From assembly GCF_049651805.1 (NCBI RefSeq), contig NZ_JBASCU010000017.1:124001-188000 (forward strand): DNA of 64,000 nt, given 5' to 3'. Position 1 is the stretch's first letter; every line of letters begins with the position of its first letter. The notes under the pieces were generated by a model. The model was not told where the DNA came from. It worked only from the letters and a program-made list of their open reading frames with translations, and searched no databases. This document shows positions 8,844 to 17,671 of this stretch, one piece after another. The position numbers and the translations under genes were made by a program. Source of the DNA: Pseudolysinimonas_A sp049651805 (GTDB lineage: Bacteria > Actinomycetota > Actinomycetes > Actinomycetales > Microbacteriaceae).

Positions 8844-9344
8844 GTGAAGGAAGCCCGATCGGCGTACGAGCGGCACACGACGACGACCGTCGGGGTCGCC
8901 GCGTCGGCTTCCGAACTCTTCGCCTTTCTCGACGACCACCACAACTTGTCTTCACACATGGCGAGTCCCAGATCTCCGATGATGGGCGGCGGCCACACGG
9001 AGCTCATCCTCGATGAGGGGCAAGGGCGCGTCCTGGGATCTCACGTCGTGATGCGGGGCTCGGCCTTCGGCCTCCGACTGTTCGTTGATGAGATCGTCGC
9101 CACGCGCACTCCGCCGATCACCAAGCGCTGGACTACCGTCGCTGAGCGACTCATCGTGATCGGCGCCTACACACTCGGATTCACTATCGCCGGCTCCGGG
9201 ACAACGTCGAACCTGACCGTGTGGATCGACTACACCCTTCCCCGACGAGGGCGCGTTTGGGGGTTGATCGGCGGCAAGGCCTACGCAAATTGGTGCGTCC
9301 GACAGATCGCCGACGCCCCGCTCACACGGTTCGGATCCACCTGA
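8844..9344 (+). CDS. SRPBCC-family (START-like) protein
   Basis: 166 residues from GTG 8844. The opening (TTTVGVAASASELFAFLDDHHNLSSHM) matches the first strand and helix of SRPBCC/polyketide-cyclase-like folds, followed by alternating strands and an aromatic C-terminal helix (NWCVRQIADAPLTRF). Such proteins bind small hydrophobic ligands or act as stress proteins; nothing here shows which ligand. It stands at the start of a small accessory cluster (8.8-11 kb) of slightly different composition from its neighbours. Confidence 0.65.
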   Translation: MKEARSAYERHTTTTVGVAASASELFAFLDDHHNLSSHMASPRSPMMGGGHTELILDEGQGRVLGSHVVMRGSAFGLRLFVDEIVATRTPPITKRWTTVAERLIVIGAYTLGFTIAGSGTTSNLTVWIDYTLPRRGRVWGLIGGKAYANWCVRQIADAPLTRFGST

Positions 9345-9382
9345 ACGACGTTGCGACGCGCTGGGAGAGATGAGCACGATCA

Positions 9383-10030
9383 ATGGACACCGCTGTGGCA
9401 CTCGTTCAGGCGTACCTGCGCATCAACGGGTACTTCACCGTCGCTGAGTACCCCGTTCTCGAGGTATCGCCACACATCCCCACGCGAACGGTGACCGATC
9501 TGGACATTCTTGCGATCAGGCTCCACCGTGAGCCGCAGGCGCATGGCGGCCCCGATGCCACTGACCTCGACTCGGCTCTTGGCGCCGAGCTCGGGGCGGC
9601 GGACATGATCGTCGGCGAAGTCAAAGAGGGTACGCCGCACCTCAACCCTGCCATGCGCGACCCGGCCGTGCTGGAGGCCGCCTTCACCCGCTTCGGGTGC
9701 TGCCCAGCAGACATGGCCGCCGATCTAGTCGACGATCTGCTGCGCACCGGTCGTGTCGTAGCACCCGCCGGGCATGTCATCCGAACCGTCGCATTCGGCA
9801 ATCCACATCACATCAGAGCTACCAGGGCGTGGCACACCGTCTCGTTGGAACACATCATCGAATTCCTGAGTGACTACTTTCACGCCAACTGGCATGCCGT
9901 CGGGCACACCCAGCTCAAAGACGACGTACTCGGCCTGTTCGCCCTGATGGAGAAGTCGCGCCGCGCGACGCAGCCGGTCGACGGACCGGGGTATGCAAGC
10001 CCACCCCAACAACCCCGGGCTGAGCCATGA
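9383..10030 (+). CDS. Hypothetical protein with a possible PD-(D/E)XK nuclease-like core
   Basis: 215 residues. The N-terminal half has the order expected of a PD-(D/E)XK core: an N-terminal helix (ALVQAYLRINGYF), a strand with acidic residues (TDLDILAI, D39/D41), then a strand ending in E-V-K (MIVGEVKEG, E79 and K81). The second half is helical with no further motif I know. The assignment rests on motif spacing only; it could be a NERD-like or defence nuclease, or the match could be chance. It follows the SRPBCC gene by 38 bp and is convergent with the thioredoxin-like gene. Confidence 0.6.
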   Translation: MDTAVALVQAYLRINGYFTVAEYPVLEVSPHIPTRTVTDLDILAIRLHREPQAHGGPDATDLDSALGAELGAADMIVGEVKEGTPHLNPAMRDPAVLEAAFTRFGCCPADMAADLVDDLLRTGRVVAPAGHVIRTVAFGNPHHIRATRAWHTVSLEHIIEFLSDYFHANWHAVGHTQLKDDVLGLFALMEKSRRATQPVDGPGYASPPQQPRAEP

Positions 10031-10064
10031 CCTGGAACGTCTGACGGCAAGATCGCCGGCCTGA

Positions 10065-10394
10065 CTAACCGCGCCGCGATGATGACGCGCGAATAGCACG
10101 CGCGATTTCCTCCACGGTCGGCACCCCGGCAAACCCCGACCGGGTTCGATATACGCGGCAAGCGAGGTTCGCTGTCCGAACACCTCCTGGGAAAGCATCC
10201 GACCCGTTGATCAGAATCGTCGGAGACCCGGCGAACGCCGTCTCGGCCGCCTCCTGAGAGTTGGAAAGCAACCGAAAGCTCACATCGACCGTGCTGAGCC
10301 CAGCAGCCCGCAGAGCTGCGCGCACACGAGCACCTGCTTCGACAAAGTTCGGGCACTCGGCGATGTGCAGGATCTCGACTCTCACGGGCCCCAT
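10065..10394 (-). CDS. Small thioredoxin-fold protein, alkylmercury-lyase-like annotation group
   Basis: 109 residues. The start VEILHIAECPNFVEAG places a single cysteine where thioredoxins have CxxC. The later GSPTILING matches the cis-proline loop of the fold. With one cysteine at the active-site position and another in LACRVY it may act in thiol-disulfide exchange or metal binding. Databases often label this group thioredoxin-like or, loosely, alkylmercury lyase; the true MerB catalytic residues are not evident. It lies downstream of the AAA ATPase gene on the same strand. Confidence 0.65.
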   Translation of the reverse strand: MGPVRVEILHIAECPNFVEAGARVRAALRAAGLSTVDVSFRLLSNSQEAAETAFAGSPTILINGSDAFPGGVRTANLACRVYRTRSGFAGVPTVEEIARAIRASSSRRG

Positions 10395-10426
10395 CGTAAG
10401 TTCGGCGTCGCGACATCTTCTGAGTC

Positions 10427-10951
10427 TCAGCTAAGCCGATCCAGAATGTATGCGACCCGGTCAGTCGGGCTGAGAACCGGCACGTCAACAACCGGGGTCG
10501 AGAGGTCTTGGTAAACCTCGGCGAGAAGAGTGTGGATGCGCAGTTGGGCGGCGGCGTCCTCGGTACGGGCGTAGTCCGCAGCGAGGGGCAGCAAGTCGAG
10601 GATGAAAACCTTTCGATAGGAGACACGCTGTAGCGCGTCGAGGAGCTCTGCGTCGGGCTCGAGGTCGAGGAACCGATAGTAAGCCAGCGAGTCAGGGATG
10701 GCGCGATCGAGGAAGATGATCTCGTCGGGGTCCAGACTCGCCTCCTGGTCCAACTGCATGGCAAGAACTCCGTGCTGAAACTCGCGTCGGCGCGCGCGTA
10801 CTTCCTCGACGGATTTCCCCTCGACCCGCTTGAGGTCCAGGTAGTGCCGGGCATGTTCGATCGTGGTCGTGTGGCCAAGGTTGCGCAGCATGTCGACGGT
10901 CGTCGTCTTGCCCGAGCTAGGGCCTCCCGTGATGACGTACCAATTGGTCAT
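10427..10951 (-). CDS. AAA-family ATPase/kinase (AAA_28-like)
   Basis: 174 residues from ATG 10951, with GAGAGGA just upstream. The Walker A loop is GGPSSGKTT (near residues 9-17), and DRAIPDSLAYYRF follows the Walker B strand IIFLD. The layout matches small AAA_28/NadR-like kinases. The substrate is not known: relatives include predicted nucleotide or lipid kinases. It is probably co-transcribed with the thioredoxin-like gene 32 bp downstream. Confidence 0.75.
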   Translation of the reverse strand: MTNWYVITGGPSSGKTTTVDMLRNLGHTTTIEHARHYLDLKRVEGKSVEEVRARRREFQHGVLAMQLDQEASLDPDEIIFLDRAIPDSLAYYRFLDLEPDAELLDALQRVSYRKVFILDLLPLAADYARTEDAAAQLRIHTLLAEVYQDLSTPVVDVPVLSPTDRVAYILDRLS

Positions 10952-11192
10952 GAATCGGTCCTCTCCAGGTCAAGCCTTCCACCAGCCTCGGATGTTCCGG
11001 AACACGTCGAGCGCGCCTCGCCCCGCGCGCACCGACACACCATGATCGGTTCGGTGGCCATTCCCGTGCGCGCCGCCTATCGCGAGCGGCGGCGCGCATC
11101 TGCACTTCACGATCAAAGTCGGCGGGTCTTCGCCGATCCCTTCCCGGTTCGAAGCGCTACGCCGGCTCAACCTCGTTGCCGACCGCGCGGGT

Positions 11193-11618
11193 CTACTGAC
11201 GCGCGGCATCGATTCGGTCCACCTCGGCTGGCGCACAGCTCTTCACGGCTTCTCGCGTGACCAGGAGGAGGGATGAAGCGGTAGCGGTCTCATCGTCGAT
11301 CGGGAACCGACCCACCGGGTACCGGTGCGAGAACTCGATGATGCGGTCGACGTGCGCCGCGATCGCGCCCAGGTCGGGATCGGTCTCCGCGCACTGTGCT
11401 GCGATTCCGTGAAGGGCCGCATGGATGATTTCGACCTCGCTGGCGGAAGCTTCGCTGGTCGGGCCGAAGGGCGTGGCACCGACCCACATGTCCTGTGTCG
11501 TTGGTCCTGGGTTCGAGATCGACGGGATCAGCACCGCAAAGAGCACGGCCGGCGGCACGACGATTGCGAGGATCACGGGCCAGCGTGGCCGTCTGGAATG
11601 GAGAGCAATCGGCTTCAT
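11193..11618 (-). CDS. Hypothetical membrane-anchored protein at the end of the cytochrome c maturation operon
   Basis: 141 residues from ATG 11618, overlapping the CcdA stop (ATGA). One N-terminal membrane segment (WPVILAIVVPPAVLFAVLI) is followed by an extracytoplasmic helical domain with two cysteines (AAQCAETD and VKSCAPAE) that could form a disulfide. I do not recognise the family. Coupling to ccdA, the membrane electron carrier for thiol reduction, suggests it is a thiol-redox or haem-handling accessory. Confidence 0.7.
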   Translation of the reverse strand: MKPIALHSRRPRWPVILAIVVPPAVLFAVLIPSISNPGPTTQDMWVGATPFGPTSEASASEVEIIHAALHGIAAQCAETDPDLGAIAAHVDRIIEFSHRYPVGRFPIDDETATASSLLLVTREAVKSCAPAEVDRIDAARQ

Positions 11619-12337
11619 ATGGGGAGTACGGTTCCCCCGATGAGGGTCTGAAGGGAATAGAGAATCGCAGTCCAGACGCCGGTGACCATGAGCACTCCGA
11701 TCGCCACCATGGTGAGGCCGCCGGCGATATTGATCGCGCGGATGTGACGGCGAAGGAACGCGACGGCCGTGGTCGCCCAGCCGAGGCCCGCGGCGACGAC
11801 CAGGAAGGGGAGGCCGAGTCCGATGGAGTAGACGGCGGTGAGGAGCGCGCCCCGCGTCGCGGACCCGGTGCCGATGCTCAACGCTGAGATCGCGGCCAAG
11901 GTGGGGCCCAGGCAGGGAGTCCAGCCGAGTCCCAGCACGACGCCGAGTAGCGGGGCGCCGGCAAGGCCGGTGCGCGGGGTGATCGGCAGCTTCGCGGTGC
12001 GTTGGAAAAGGCGGAATGCTCCGATGAACACCAACCCCATGAGGATGACCACCCCGCCGAGAATCCGCGTGAGCGGATCCTGCCAGCGGATCAGCCAACC
12101 GCCCAAGGACCCGAACGCGGCGCCGTAGGCGACGAAGACCAGGGCGAACCCGAGGATGAACAGGCCGACACCGATGACCGGACGCCAGCGTGAGCCGCCA
12201 CCCGACGAGCCCGTGACGTAGCCGAGGTATCCGGGTACCAGAGGAAGCACGCATGGTGACGCGAAAGACACCAACCCTGCGAGCAGCGCGAGCGGGATCG
12301 CAAGCCAGAGCTGACCGCTTCCGATCACCTCAGCCAT
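11615..12337 (-). CDS. ccdA: Cytochrome c biogenesis protein CcdA
   Basis: 240 residues, six membrane segments. The two conserved cysteines sit in FASPCVLPLVPGYLGYV (near residue 29) and GWTPCLGPTLAAISALS. CcdA passes electrons from cytoplasmic thioredoxin across the membrane to extracytoplasmic thioredoxin-like proteins that keep apocytochrome c cysteines reduced. The likely partner is the TlpA/ResA-like lipoprotein encoded upstream in the same leftward operon. Length and topology are normal for the short DsbD-like family. Confidence 0.93.
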   Translation of the reverse strand: MAEVIGSGQLWLAIPLALLAGLVSFASPCVLPLVPGYLGYVTGSSGGGSRWRPVIGVGLFILGFALVFVAYGAAFGSLGGWLIRWQDPLTRILGGVVILMGLVFIGAFRLFQRTAKLPITPRTGLAGAPLLGVVLGLGWTPCLGPTLAAISALSIGTGSATRGALLTAVYSIGLGLPFLVVAAGLGWATTAVAFLRRHIRAINIAGGLTMVAIGVLMVTGVWTAILYSLQTLIGGTVLPI

Positions 12338-12361
12338 GGGCTGCCTGGATCCTTCTCGAGA

Positions 12362-13021
12362 TCATCCGTCGACGCCGCCGGTGCAGGATGCGCCGGGTTC
12401 CGGAGCGTTCTCGGCTTGCCAGTACTCCTCGATGAATTCCTCGATTCGTGGGTCGTCGGCGCTCTCGAGCTCTAGCTGGACGTTCCATCCGCTGAGCACG
12501 ATCGGCGCGGCGAGTTCATCGTATGGCGAGAGGATCACATGGGTGGCCGGCAACTGGGAACGAAGGACCCCCAGTTGATCCGCACCCAGCGAGGGGTCAT
12601 AGGTCACCCAGATCGCACCATGCTCGAGCGAGTGCACCGCGTTCTCATCCGGGACGGGCTCGGTGTAGACGCCGCAGTTCAACCACGTCGGACTGTGGTC
12701 ACCGCCCGCAGGCGGCGTCTCGGGGTAGCTGACCGGTGTCTCGACGTGAGTCGAGACGTTCTCGAACGTCGACACCCCCTCGACCACGGCTCCCGATCCT
12801 CCGGCCTCGTAGCTGGGCGGTTTCGGAATCAGGATCGCGGGCAGCACGATCGCCGCGACGACGGCGAGCACCGCGACCGGGATCGAGATCGCGGCGATCC
12901 GTCGGTTGCGGCGGCTCCGCTGCTGCTGTCGTCGGAGCTTCGCGAGCTTCTCCTCGCGTTTGGCCGCCCGGCGCTGCTTGACCGTGAGGTTCGCGCTTCC
13001 CGACGTCATGGCCGGATTCAT
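12362..13021 (-). CDS. DUF3105 domain membrane-anchored protein
   Basis: 219 residues from ATG 13021, which overlaps the upstream stop. A basic, charged cytoplasmic tail (KQRRAAKREEKLAKLRRQQQ) precedes one membrane segment near residues 50-70. The extracytoplasmic DUF3105 domain has the hallmarks YPETPPAGGDHSPTWLNCGVY, HSLEHGAIWVTYDP and VILSPYD. The function of DUF3105 is not established. The conserved His and Cys residues and this neighbourhood fit metal or haem handling at the outer membrane face. Confidence 0.85.
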   Translation of the reverse strand: MNPAMTSGSANLTVKQRRAAKREEKLAKLRRQQQRSRRNRRIAAISIPVAVLAVVAAIVLPAILIPKPPSYEAGGSGAVVEGVSTFENVSTHVETPVSYPETPPAGGDHSPTWLNCGVYTEPVPDENAVHSLEHGAIWVTYDPSLGADQLGVLRSQLPATHVILSPYDELAAPIVLSGWNVQLELESADDPRIEEFIEEYWQAENAPEPGASCTGGVDG

Positions 13022-13287
13022 CGGGTCTGCTTGGACGGCCGCTTCCGGCCCGCCATGATCGCGCCGGCCACCAGCAGGAGGAGGCCGGTGGGGTATCCGG
13101 CCACGAGGTCGAGCCACCCGGGGGGTTGCCCGGGTCCGAAGGCTTCGAGATGGGCCAGCCAGTGGGTAGCTGCGACGAGGGCTCCGGCGATCATGAGCAG
13201 CTGGCCGATGCGCACGAGTCGGCGATGAAGCCTCCAACTGCGTTCGAACTCGTTCGGGGTGCTTTCAGCGACTTTCTTGGCAACCAC
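13018..13287 (-). CDS. Small two-helix membrane protein
   Basis: 89 residues from GTG 13287, preceded by an AAAGGG ribosome site. Two hydrophobic segments (near residues 28-45 and 62-80) with a short loop between and a basic C-terminus (GRKRPSKQTR). No recognised family. Its stop overlaps the DUF3105 start, so it belongs to the cytochrome c maturation operon and may be a partner of DUF3105 or CcsB. Confidence 0.7.
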   Translation of the reverse strand: MVAKKVAESTPNEFERSWRLHRRLVRIGQLLMIAGALVAATHWLAHLEAFGPGQPPGWLDLVAGYPTGLLLLVAGAIMAGRKRPSKQTR

Positions 13288-13323
13288 TGGGGTTTCCCTT
13301 TCTTCGGTTGGCGGATGGGGGCG

Positions 13324-14268
13324 TCACAGGCCTGAGTAGGAGTGCAGGCCCGTGAAGAAGACGTTGACAACTCCGAAATTGAACAACACCGCAGCGAAGC
13401 CGATGATGGACAGCCAGGCGGCGCGGTTGCCCTCCCATCCGCGGGTAGCTTTCGCGTGGACGTAGGCGGCGTAAACGACCCAGATGACGAAGGTCCATAC
13501 CTCCTTGACGTCCCAGCCCCAGTAGCGTCCCCAGGCTCGTCCCGCCCAGATCGCGCCCGCCATCAGGGTGAACGTCCAGAGCGCGAACCCGATGATCGTC
13601 AGCCGGTAGGCGAGGCGGTCCAGATAGTCCGCCGCGGGGATCGCGTCCAGCAGCCTCGCGGTGCGAACGGCGGGGACGCTTCGCTTCTCATGACGGGCTT
13701 TGACGAGCTGGGTGACGCTCAGTACGGCTGCAATTCCGAAGAATGCCGTCGCCAGGAGCGCGACCAGCACGTGGATGACGAGCCACGCCGACTCCAATGC
13801 CGGCGGCAACGGGATCACGGGCACATAGAACGCCACCGTCGCGCCCCCGAGCAGGAGGATCACGAGTCCGACGACCACCGGGCCGAGGATGAGGATGCGC
13901 GCTCGGCGGGACACGACGAGGAACACCGCGACGATGAGGAGGGTGCCCGTGAGCGAGAACTCGAACATGTTGGCCCAGGGAACTCGCTCGGCCGCGACGC
14001 CGCGGACCACGGCCGCCGCAAGATGCAGAACCCAGCCGAGTGCGGTGAGGGCGTAGCCGACTCTCGCCGAGCGACTGTCAGGCGCGGCCTCGGGTTGGGC
14101 TTCTTCGCCGCGCTGGCTGACGGTCGGCCCTCCGACGCTCACCAGTTGCCTGCGCGCGTTGGTGGCGTGTCCGGCGAGAGCGAAGACGTAACTGAGGAAC
14201 GCGGCGACGTAGACGGCGATCGCCGAGTAGGTGAGAACGAGCGAGATCGGGTCGAGCTGAGATGTCAT
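13324..14268 (-). CDS. ccsB: Cytochrome c biogenesis protein CcsB/ResC (CcsA family)
   Basis: 314 residues, about eight membrane segments. The haem-binding WWD-type motif is present as WGRYWGWDVKEVWTFVIW (near residues 235-252), with flanking histidines expected to ligate haem. With ResB it forms the System II haem export and ligation complex that attaches haem to CxxCH motifs outside the membrane. Start ATG 14268 overlaps the ResB stop, so the two subunits are translationally coupled. Confidence 0.93.
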   Translation of the reverse strand: MTSQLDPISLVLTYSAIAVYVAAFLSYVFALAGHATNARRQLVSVGGPTVSQRGEEAQPEAAPDSRSARVGYALTALGWVLHLAAAVVRGVAAERVPWANMFEFSLTGTLLIVAVFLVVSRRARILILGPVVVGLVILLLGGATVAFYVPVIPLPPALESAWLVIHVLVALLATAFFGIAAVLSVTQLVKARHEKRSVPAVRTARLLDAIPAADYLDRLAYRLTIIGFALWTFTLMAGAIWAGRAWGRYWGWDVKEVWTFVIWVVYAAYVHAKATRGWEGNRAAWLSIIGFAAVLFNFGVVNVFFTGLHSYSGL

Positions 14269-15920
14269 GCGGATTCCCTTGGGGTCGTGGGGGTCAAGCG
14301 GTCGAAGACGCGTCGGGCGAGACTCTCGACGCTCGGGAGCAGTTGCGGATCGTCCCCCCGAGCGAGGCCGCCGTACTCCAGTCGGACGGAGTCGTCGAGT
14401 GGCGTCGCTCGGATCCAGATCCGTCGCCGGGGGACGAAGAGCGAAAGGGCCAAGCCGACGAGAGCTGCGATCGAAGTGAGCAGAGCCGGAACCTGCGTGG
14501 GGTCGTAGGCGATATCGAACGAGGCGAATCGAGGGATGTCCTCGAGCTCGACGGTGCCGAGACCGTCGGGCAACTCGGTCTGTGAGCCCGGCGTGAGTTC
14601 GAGAGCCGACACGCCCGAGTCGCCGCCGGCGACTTCGGTCATGCCGGAGGTATCGAGCTGGTAGACCGACTTGGGATTCCCCGCGTCTAACCCCAGGTCG
14701 CCGACGTAGACGTTGAGCGTGAGCACGGGAGAGACGAGGTCGGGGTAGCTGGAGTACGACGCGCCCGAAGAGCTGTTGGCTCGGGTCGGGTAGAAGAACC
14801 CGATCATGCCGACTTGTCGGCTGAGTCCGTCGGGAACCTTCACCACCCCGAGGCTCGTGAGGTTGGAATCCTGGGGCAGGAACGGCACCGTGTCGCTGAA
14901 GACGACGGTTCCACCCGGATCGCGGACGGTGATCCGCGGCGCATACCCGTTCCCCAGCAGGTAGACCTCCGATCCCGCGACCGACAGCGGGCTGTTGACC
15001 TCGATCGTCGCGCTCGTGCGTGAGTCGGTGCCCTGACCAGCGATCGAGACATCCGCGATGAAGGAACGAGGAAGACCGAGAGCGTTGACGTTGTCGGTGA
15101 CATAGCTGACCGTGAAACGGTCGAGCGTCAAAGAGAAGGGAGGAAGAGAGTCGTCGGAGACGAATCGCCCCGCGTTGAAGCTGTCGAATGCCAACCGGGA
15201 ATTAACGAAGGTCTGCCCCTCGACGAGCACGCGTTGACCGATGTATTTGAAACCACCGCCGATCGCCACGGTGACGAGCATCCCCATCAACGCGAGGTGG
15301 AAGATCAGGTTGCCGGTCTCGCGCAGGTACCCGCGTTCCGCCGCCAGGCTGACCCGCCCCTGCGCTTCGTCGACTCGGACCACGCGGTAACGCGAGGACC
15401 TGAGTACCCGTTCGGCCTCCTCGATCGCCCGCGCCACCGGAACGTCGTCGATGATCTCCTCCCGGTGCGCCGGGAGCCGGCCGAGGTTCTTCGGGGTCAG
15501 TGGTGGCGACGAGCGGATCGCTGTCAGATGGTGACGGATTCGAGGCACCAGGCAGCCGATGAGCGAGAGAAACAGCAGCAGATAGATCGCCGAGAACCAC
15601 ACCGAGGAATACACGTCGAAAAGCTGGAACCAGTCGAGCACTCTGGCACCGGCCGGGTCACGGGCGAAGTGCTGGACGACCCCGTTGGGGTCGGCGCTAC
15701 GTTGAGGAAACAGCGACCCAGGAATGGCTGCCAGGGCGAGCAGCAGCAACAACAACAACGCGGTACGCATCGAGGTCAGTTGCCGCCAGGCCCAGCGCGC
15801 CCAGCCCGCTGGTCCGAGCTGCGGGGCGCGCATGGCGGCTTCCGACTGGTCGATGTGGTCGGCGGGACGGTCCACCCGGACGATCCCGCTGGCGGCTCCC
15901 GCGTCCTCGGTCCGAGTCAT
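14265..15920 (-). CDS. resB: Cytochrome c biogenesis protein ResB
   Basis: 551 residues. The first membrane segments (TALLLLLLLALAAIPGSLFPQR and VWFSAIYLLLFLSLIGCLVPR) are typical of ResB. Further segments flank a large extracytoplasmic domain (roughly residues 230-470), and a last membrane segment follows. It is the partner of CcsB in System II cytochrome c maturation. ATG 15920 overlaps the lgt stop. No c-type cytochrome gene is visible in the window, so the client is encoded elsewhere or was lost. Confidence 0.92.
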   Translation of the reverse strand: MTRTEDAGAASGIVRVDRPADHIDQSEAAMRAPQLGPAGWARWAWRQLTSMRTALLLLLLLALAAIPGSLFPQRSADPNGVVQHFARDPAGARVLDWFQLFDVYSSVWFSAIYLLLFLSLIGCLVPRIRHHLTAIRSSPPLTPKNLGRLPAHREEIIDDVPVARAIEEAERVLRSSRYRVVRVDEAQGRVSLAAERGYLRETGNLIFHLALMGMLVTVAIGGGFKYIGQRVLVEGQTFVNSRLAFDSFNAGRFVSDDSLPPFSLTLDRFTVSYVTDNVNALGLPRSFIADVSIAGQGTDSRTSATIEVNSPLSVAGSEVYLLGNGYAPRITVRDPGGTVVFSDTVPFLPQDSNLTSLGVVKVPDGLSRQVGMIGFFYPTRANSSSGASYSSYPDLVSPVLTLNVYVGDLGLDAGNPKSVYQLDTSGMTEVAGGDSGVSALELTPGSQTELPDGLGTVELEDIPRFASFDIAYDPTQVPALLTSIAALVGLALSLFVPRRRIWIRATPLDDSVRLEYGGLARGDDPQLLPSVESLARRVFDRLTPTTPRESA

Positions 15921-16798
15921 GAGCGTTGCCCAACGAGAGCTCTGTCGGGCTCGGGTTCACGGCGCCTCTCGCCTCGAAGCGCGTTGACAACGATGAGGAT
16001 GCCGATCACCGCGGCCGCGAGTGCCGTGATCAGATTGATCTTCACTCCCGCCACCAGCAGTTCGGTCGGATCCAGGCGCAACCATTCGAACCAGGCACGA
16101 CCGATGCCGTACCACACGAGGTAGAGACCCAGGCTCAGGCCGGTGCCGGGACGGGGCCTGCGGTCGCGGAAGACGGCTCGCTCGACCAACAGGATCGTCG
16201 CGGCGCCGGCCAGATTCCAGAGAAGCTCGTAGAGGAACAGCGGGTGGAACAGAGTGTCTGCGGGCAGGCCCGCGGGGAAGGCGGGGCTGCTCGGGTCGAT
16301 CTGCAGACCCCACGGAAGCGTCGTGGGCGAACCGAAGAGTTCCTGGTTGAAGTAGTTGCCGAGGCGACCGATCGCCTGTGCGATGAGCATCCCCGGGGCC
16401 AGTGCGTCGAGGAAGACCAGGAACGGGATCTTCGTCCGACGCGTGCCGATCCAGATGCCGACGAGGCCGAAGACGACGGCGCCGAAAATCGCGACTCCCC
16501 CCTCCCAGACATAGAGGACCTTGAGCAGATCGGCCCCGGGATAGAAGTAGTCGCCCGGATGGGTGACGACGTGATAGAGGCGAGCGCCGACGATTCCGAA
16601 CGGGACCGCCCACAGCGCGATGTCGATCGCCTCGCCGCCGGTGAACCCGCTGGCCCGGATGCGCCGCCCCGTCAGGAGCACCGCGAGGACGACGCCGATG
16701 AGGATGAAGATCGCGTAGAAGTGCAACCGAAGCGGGCCGAGATCGATGTAGCTGATGTCCGGACTCGGAATGGACGCGGCTGATTGCGGAAAGATCAT
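15917..16798 (-). CDS. lgt: Prolipoprotein diacylglyceryl transferase
   Basis: 293 residues, seven predicted membrane segments. The Lgt signature GRLGNYFNQELFGSPT lies near residues 143-158, with HPLFLYELLWN and a downstream arginine-rich segment also typical. Lgt moves diacylglycerol from phosphatidylglycerol to the lipobox cysteine. Placing it inside a cytochrome c/redox operon beside a TlpA-like lipoprotein, in an island with several more lipoproteins (DUF305, BNR-like, multicopper oxidase), suggests a dedicated or spare copy. A core copy would be expected elsewhere in the genome. Start and stop both overlap neighbours. Confidence 0.93.
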   Translation of the reverse strand: MIFPQSAASIPSPDISYIDLGPLRLHFYAIFILIGVVLAVLLTGRRIRASGFTGGEAIDIALWAVPFGIVGARLYHVVTHPGDYFYPGADLLKVLYVWEGGVAIFGAVVFGLVGIWIGTRRTKIPFLVFLDALAPGMLIAQAIGRLGNYFNQELFGSPTTLPWGLQIDPSSPAFPAGLPADTLFHPLFLYELLWNLAGAATILLVERAVFRDRRPRPGTGLSLGLYLVWYGIGRAWFEWLRLDPTELLVAGVKINLITALAAAVIGILIVVNALRGERRREPEPDRALVGQRS

Positions 16799-17463
16799 CC
16801 CTCTTCTCCGACCACATCTTCGATCAGCGTCTCGAGCACCGATCGATCGGGTATCTGCCCGATGATCCGGGAGGCCACGCGCCCCTCACGATCGAGGACG
16901 ATCGTCGTCGGCACGGCATTCGGAGCGATCTCACCCGCGAACGCGAGCTGAACCTCACCGCCCCGGGTGTCCAGGATCGACGGGTAGGAGATCCCGAAGG
17001 ATTCGGCGAAGGCCAGTGCCGTGGCTGCTTCGTCACGCACATCGACACCGATGAAGACGACGCCGTCCGGAAGGAACTGCTGATACAGCGACTCCAGATC
17101 GGGGGCCTCTGCGCGGCAGGGCGGGCAGGCGGCGTACCAGAAGTTGACGACGACGACCGACCCGAGCCAGTCGTCGGAGTCCGCAGTGCCGCCGGAGTCG
17201 AGCTCGCCCGAGAAGGAGATCTGGGCTCCCCGCTCGTCACGGGGGATCTCGGTGATGGTTCCGGTCCCGGTGATGTAGTCGCCTCCGGCATCGCGGAGGT
17301 CGGTGGACTCGGACGCGCACCCGGTGAGCGCCGCCACGAGGGCTACGGCTGCCAGGAGGATGAGCCCAGCCCGTGCCCGTCGACGAGAGATCGCGACAGG
17401 TAGATGGGCCTGCGTCACGAGACGACGGGGATCGGCGCCGATACGGGGGTCGGAGTAACTCAA
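16795..17463 (-). CDS. TlpA/ResA-like thiol-disulfide oxidoreductase, lipoprotein
   Basis: 222 residues. The hydrophobic segment near 33-48 ends in the lipobox LTGC (C49), so the mature protein is lipid-anchored outside the cell. The thioredoxin-like domain carries the active site WYAACPPCRAEAPDLE (C113 and C116), and NAVPTTIVLD supplies the cis-proline. It probably reduces apocytochrome c cysteines using electrons from CcdA. The long 30-residue N-region before the hydrophobic core leaves the start uncertain; a later start is possible. Confidence 0.88.
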   Translation of the reverse strand: MSYSDPRIGADPRRLVTQAHLPVAISRRRARAGLILLAAVALVAALTGCASESTDLRDAGGDYITGTGTITEIPRDERGAQISFSGELDSGGTADSDDWLGSVVVVNFWYAACPPCRAEAPDLESLYQQFLPDGVVFIGVDVRDEAATALAFAESFGISYPSILDTRGGEVQLAFAGEIAPNAVPTTIVLDREGRVASRIIGQIPDRSVLETLIEDVVGEEG

Positions 17464-17671
17464 GATTCACTCTCTCGGACGCGAACGCCCGCGGGTCAAG
17501 GATGAAGGATCGTCAAGCGAAGCGGTCTCCCCATGGCGAGCCCGGGGCAGCATATCCCTGTGCGCGACAGGTGCACGTCGTTCGACATCGACGAGGTTCG
17601 GCAGCGTGGCTTCCACCGATGAACGCGCCCATCGGCACCGCATGCCCTGGGTTGACCGTACGTCAAGAGAA

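Noticed and set aside
10952..11192. Gene between the AAA ATPase and the 141-aa protein
   Set aside because: Short frames on both strands are arginine-rich with no ribosome site; nothing coherent seen.
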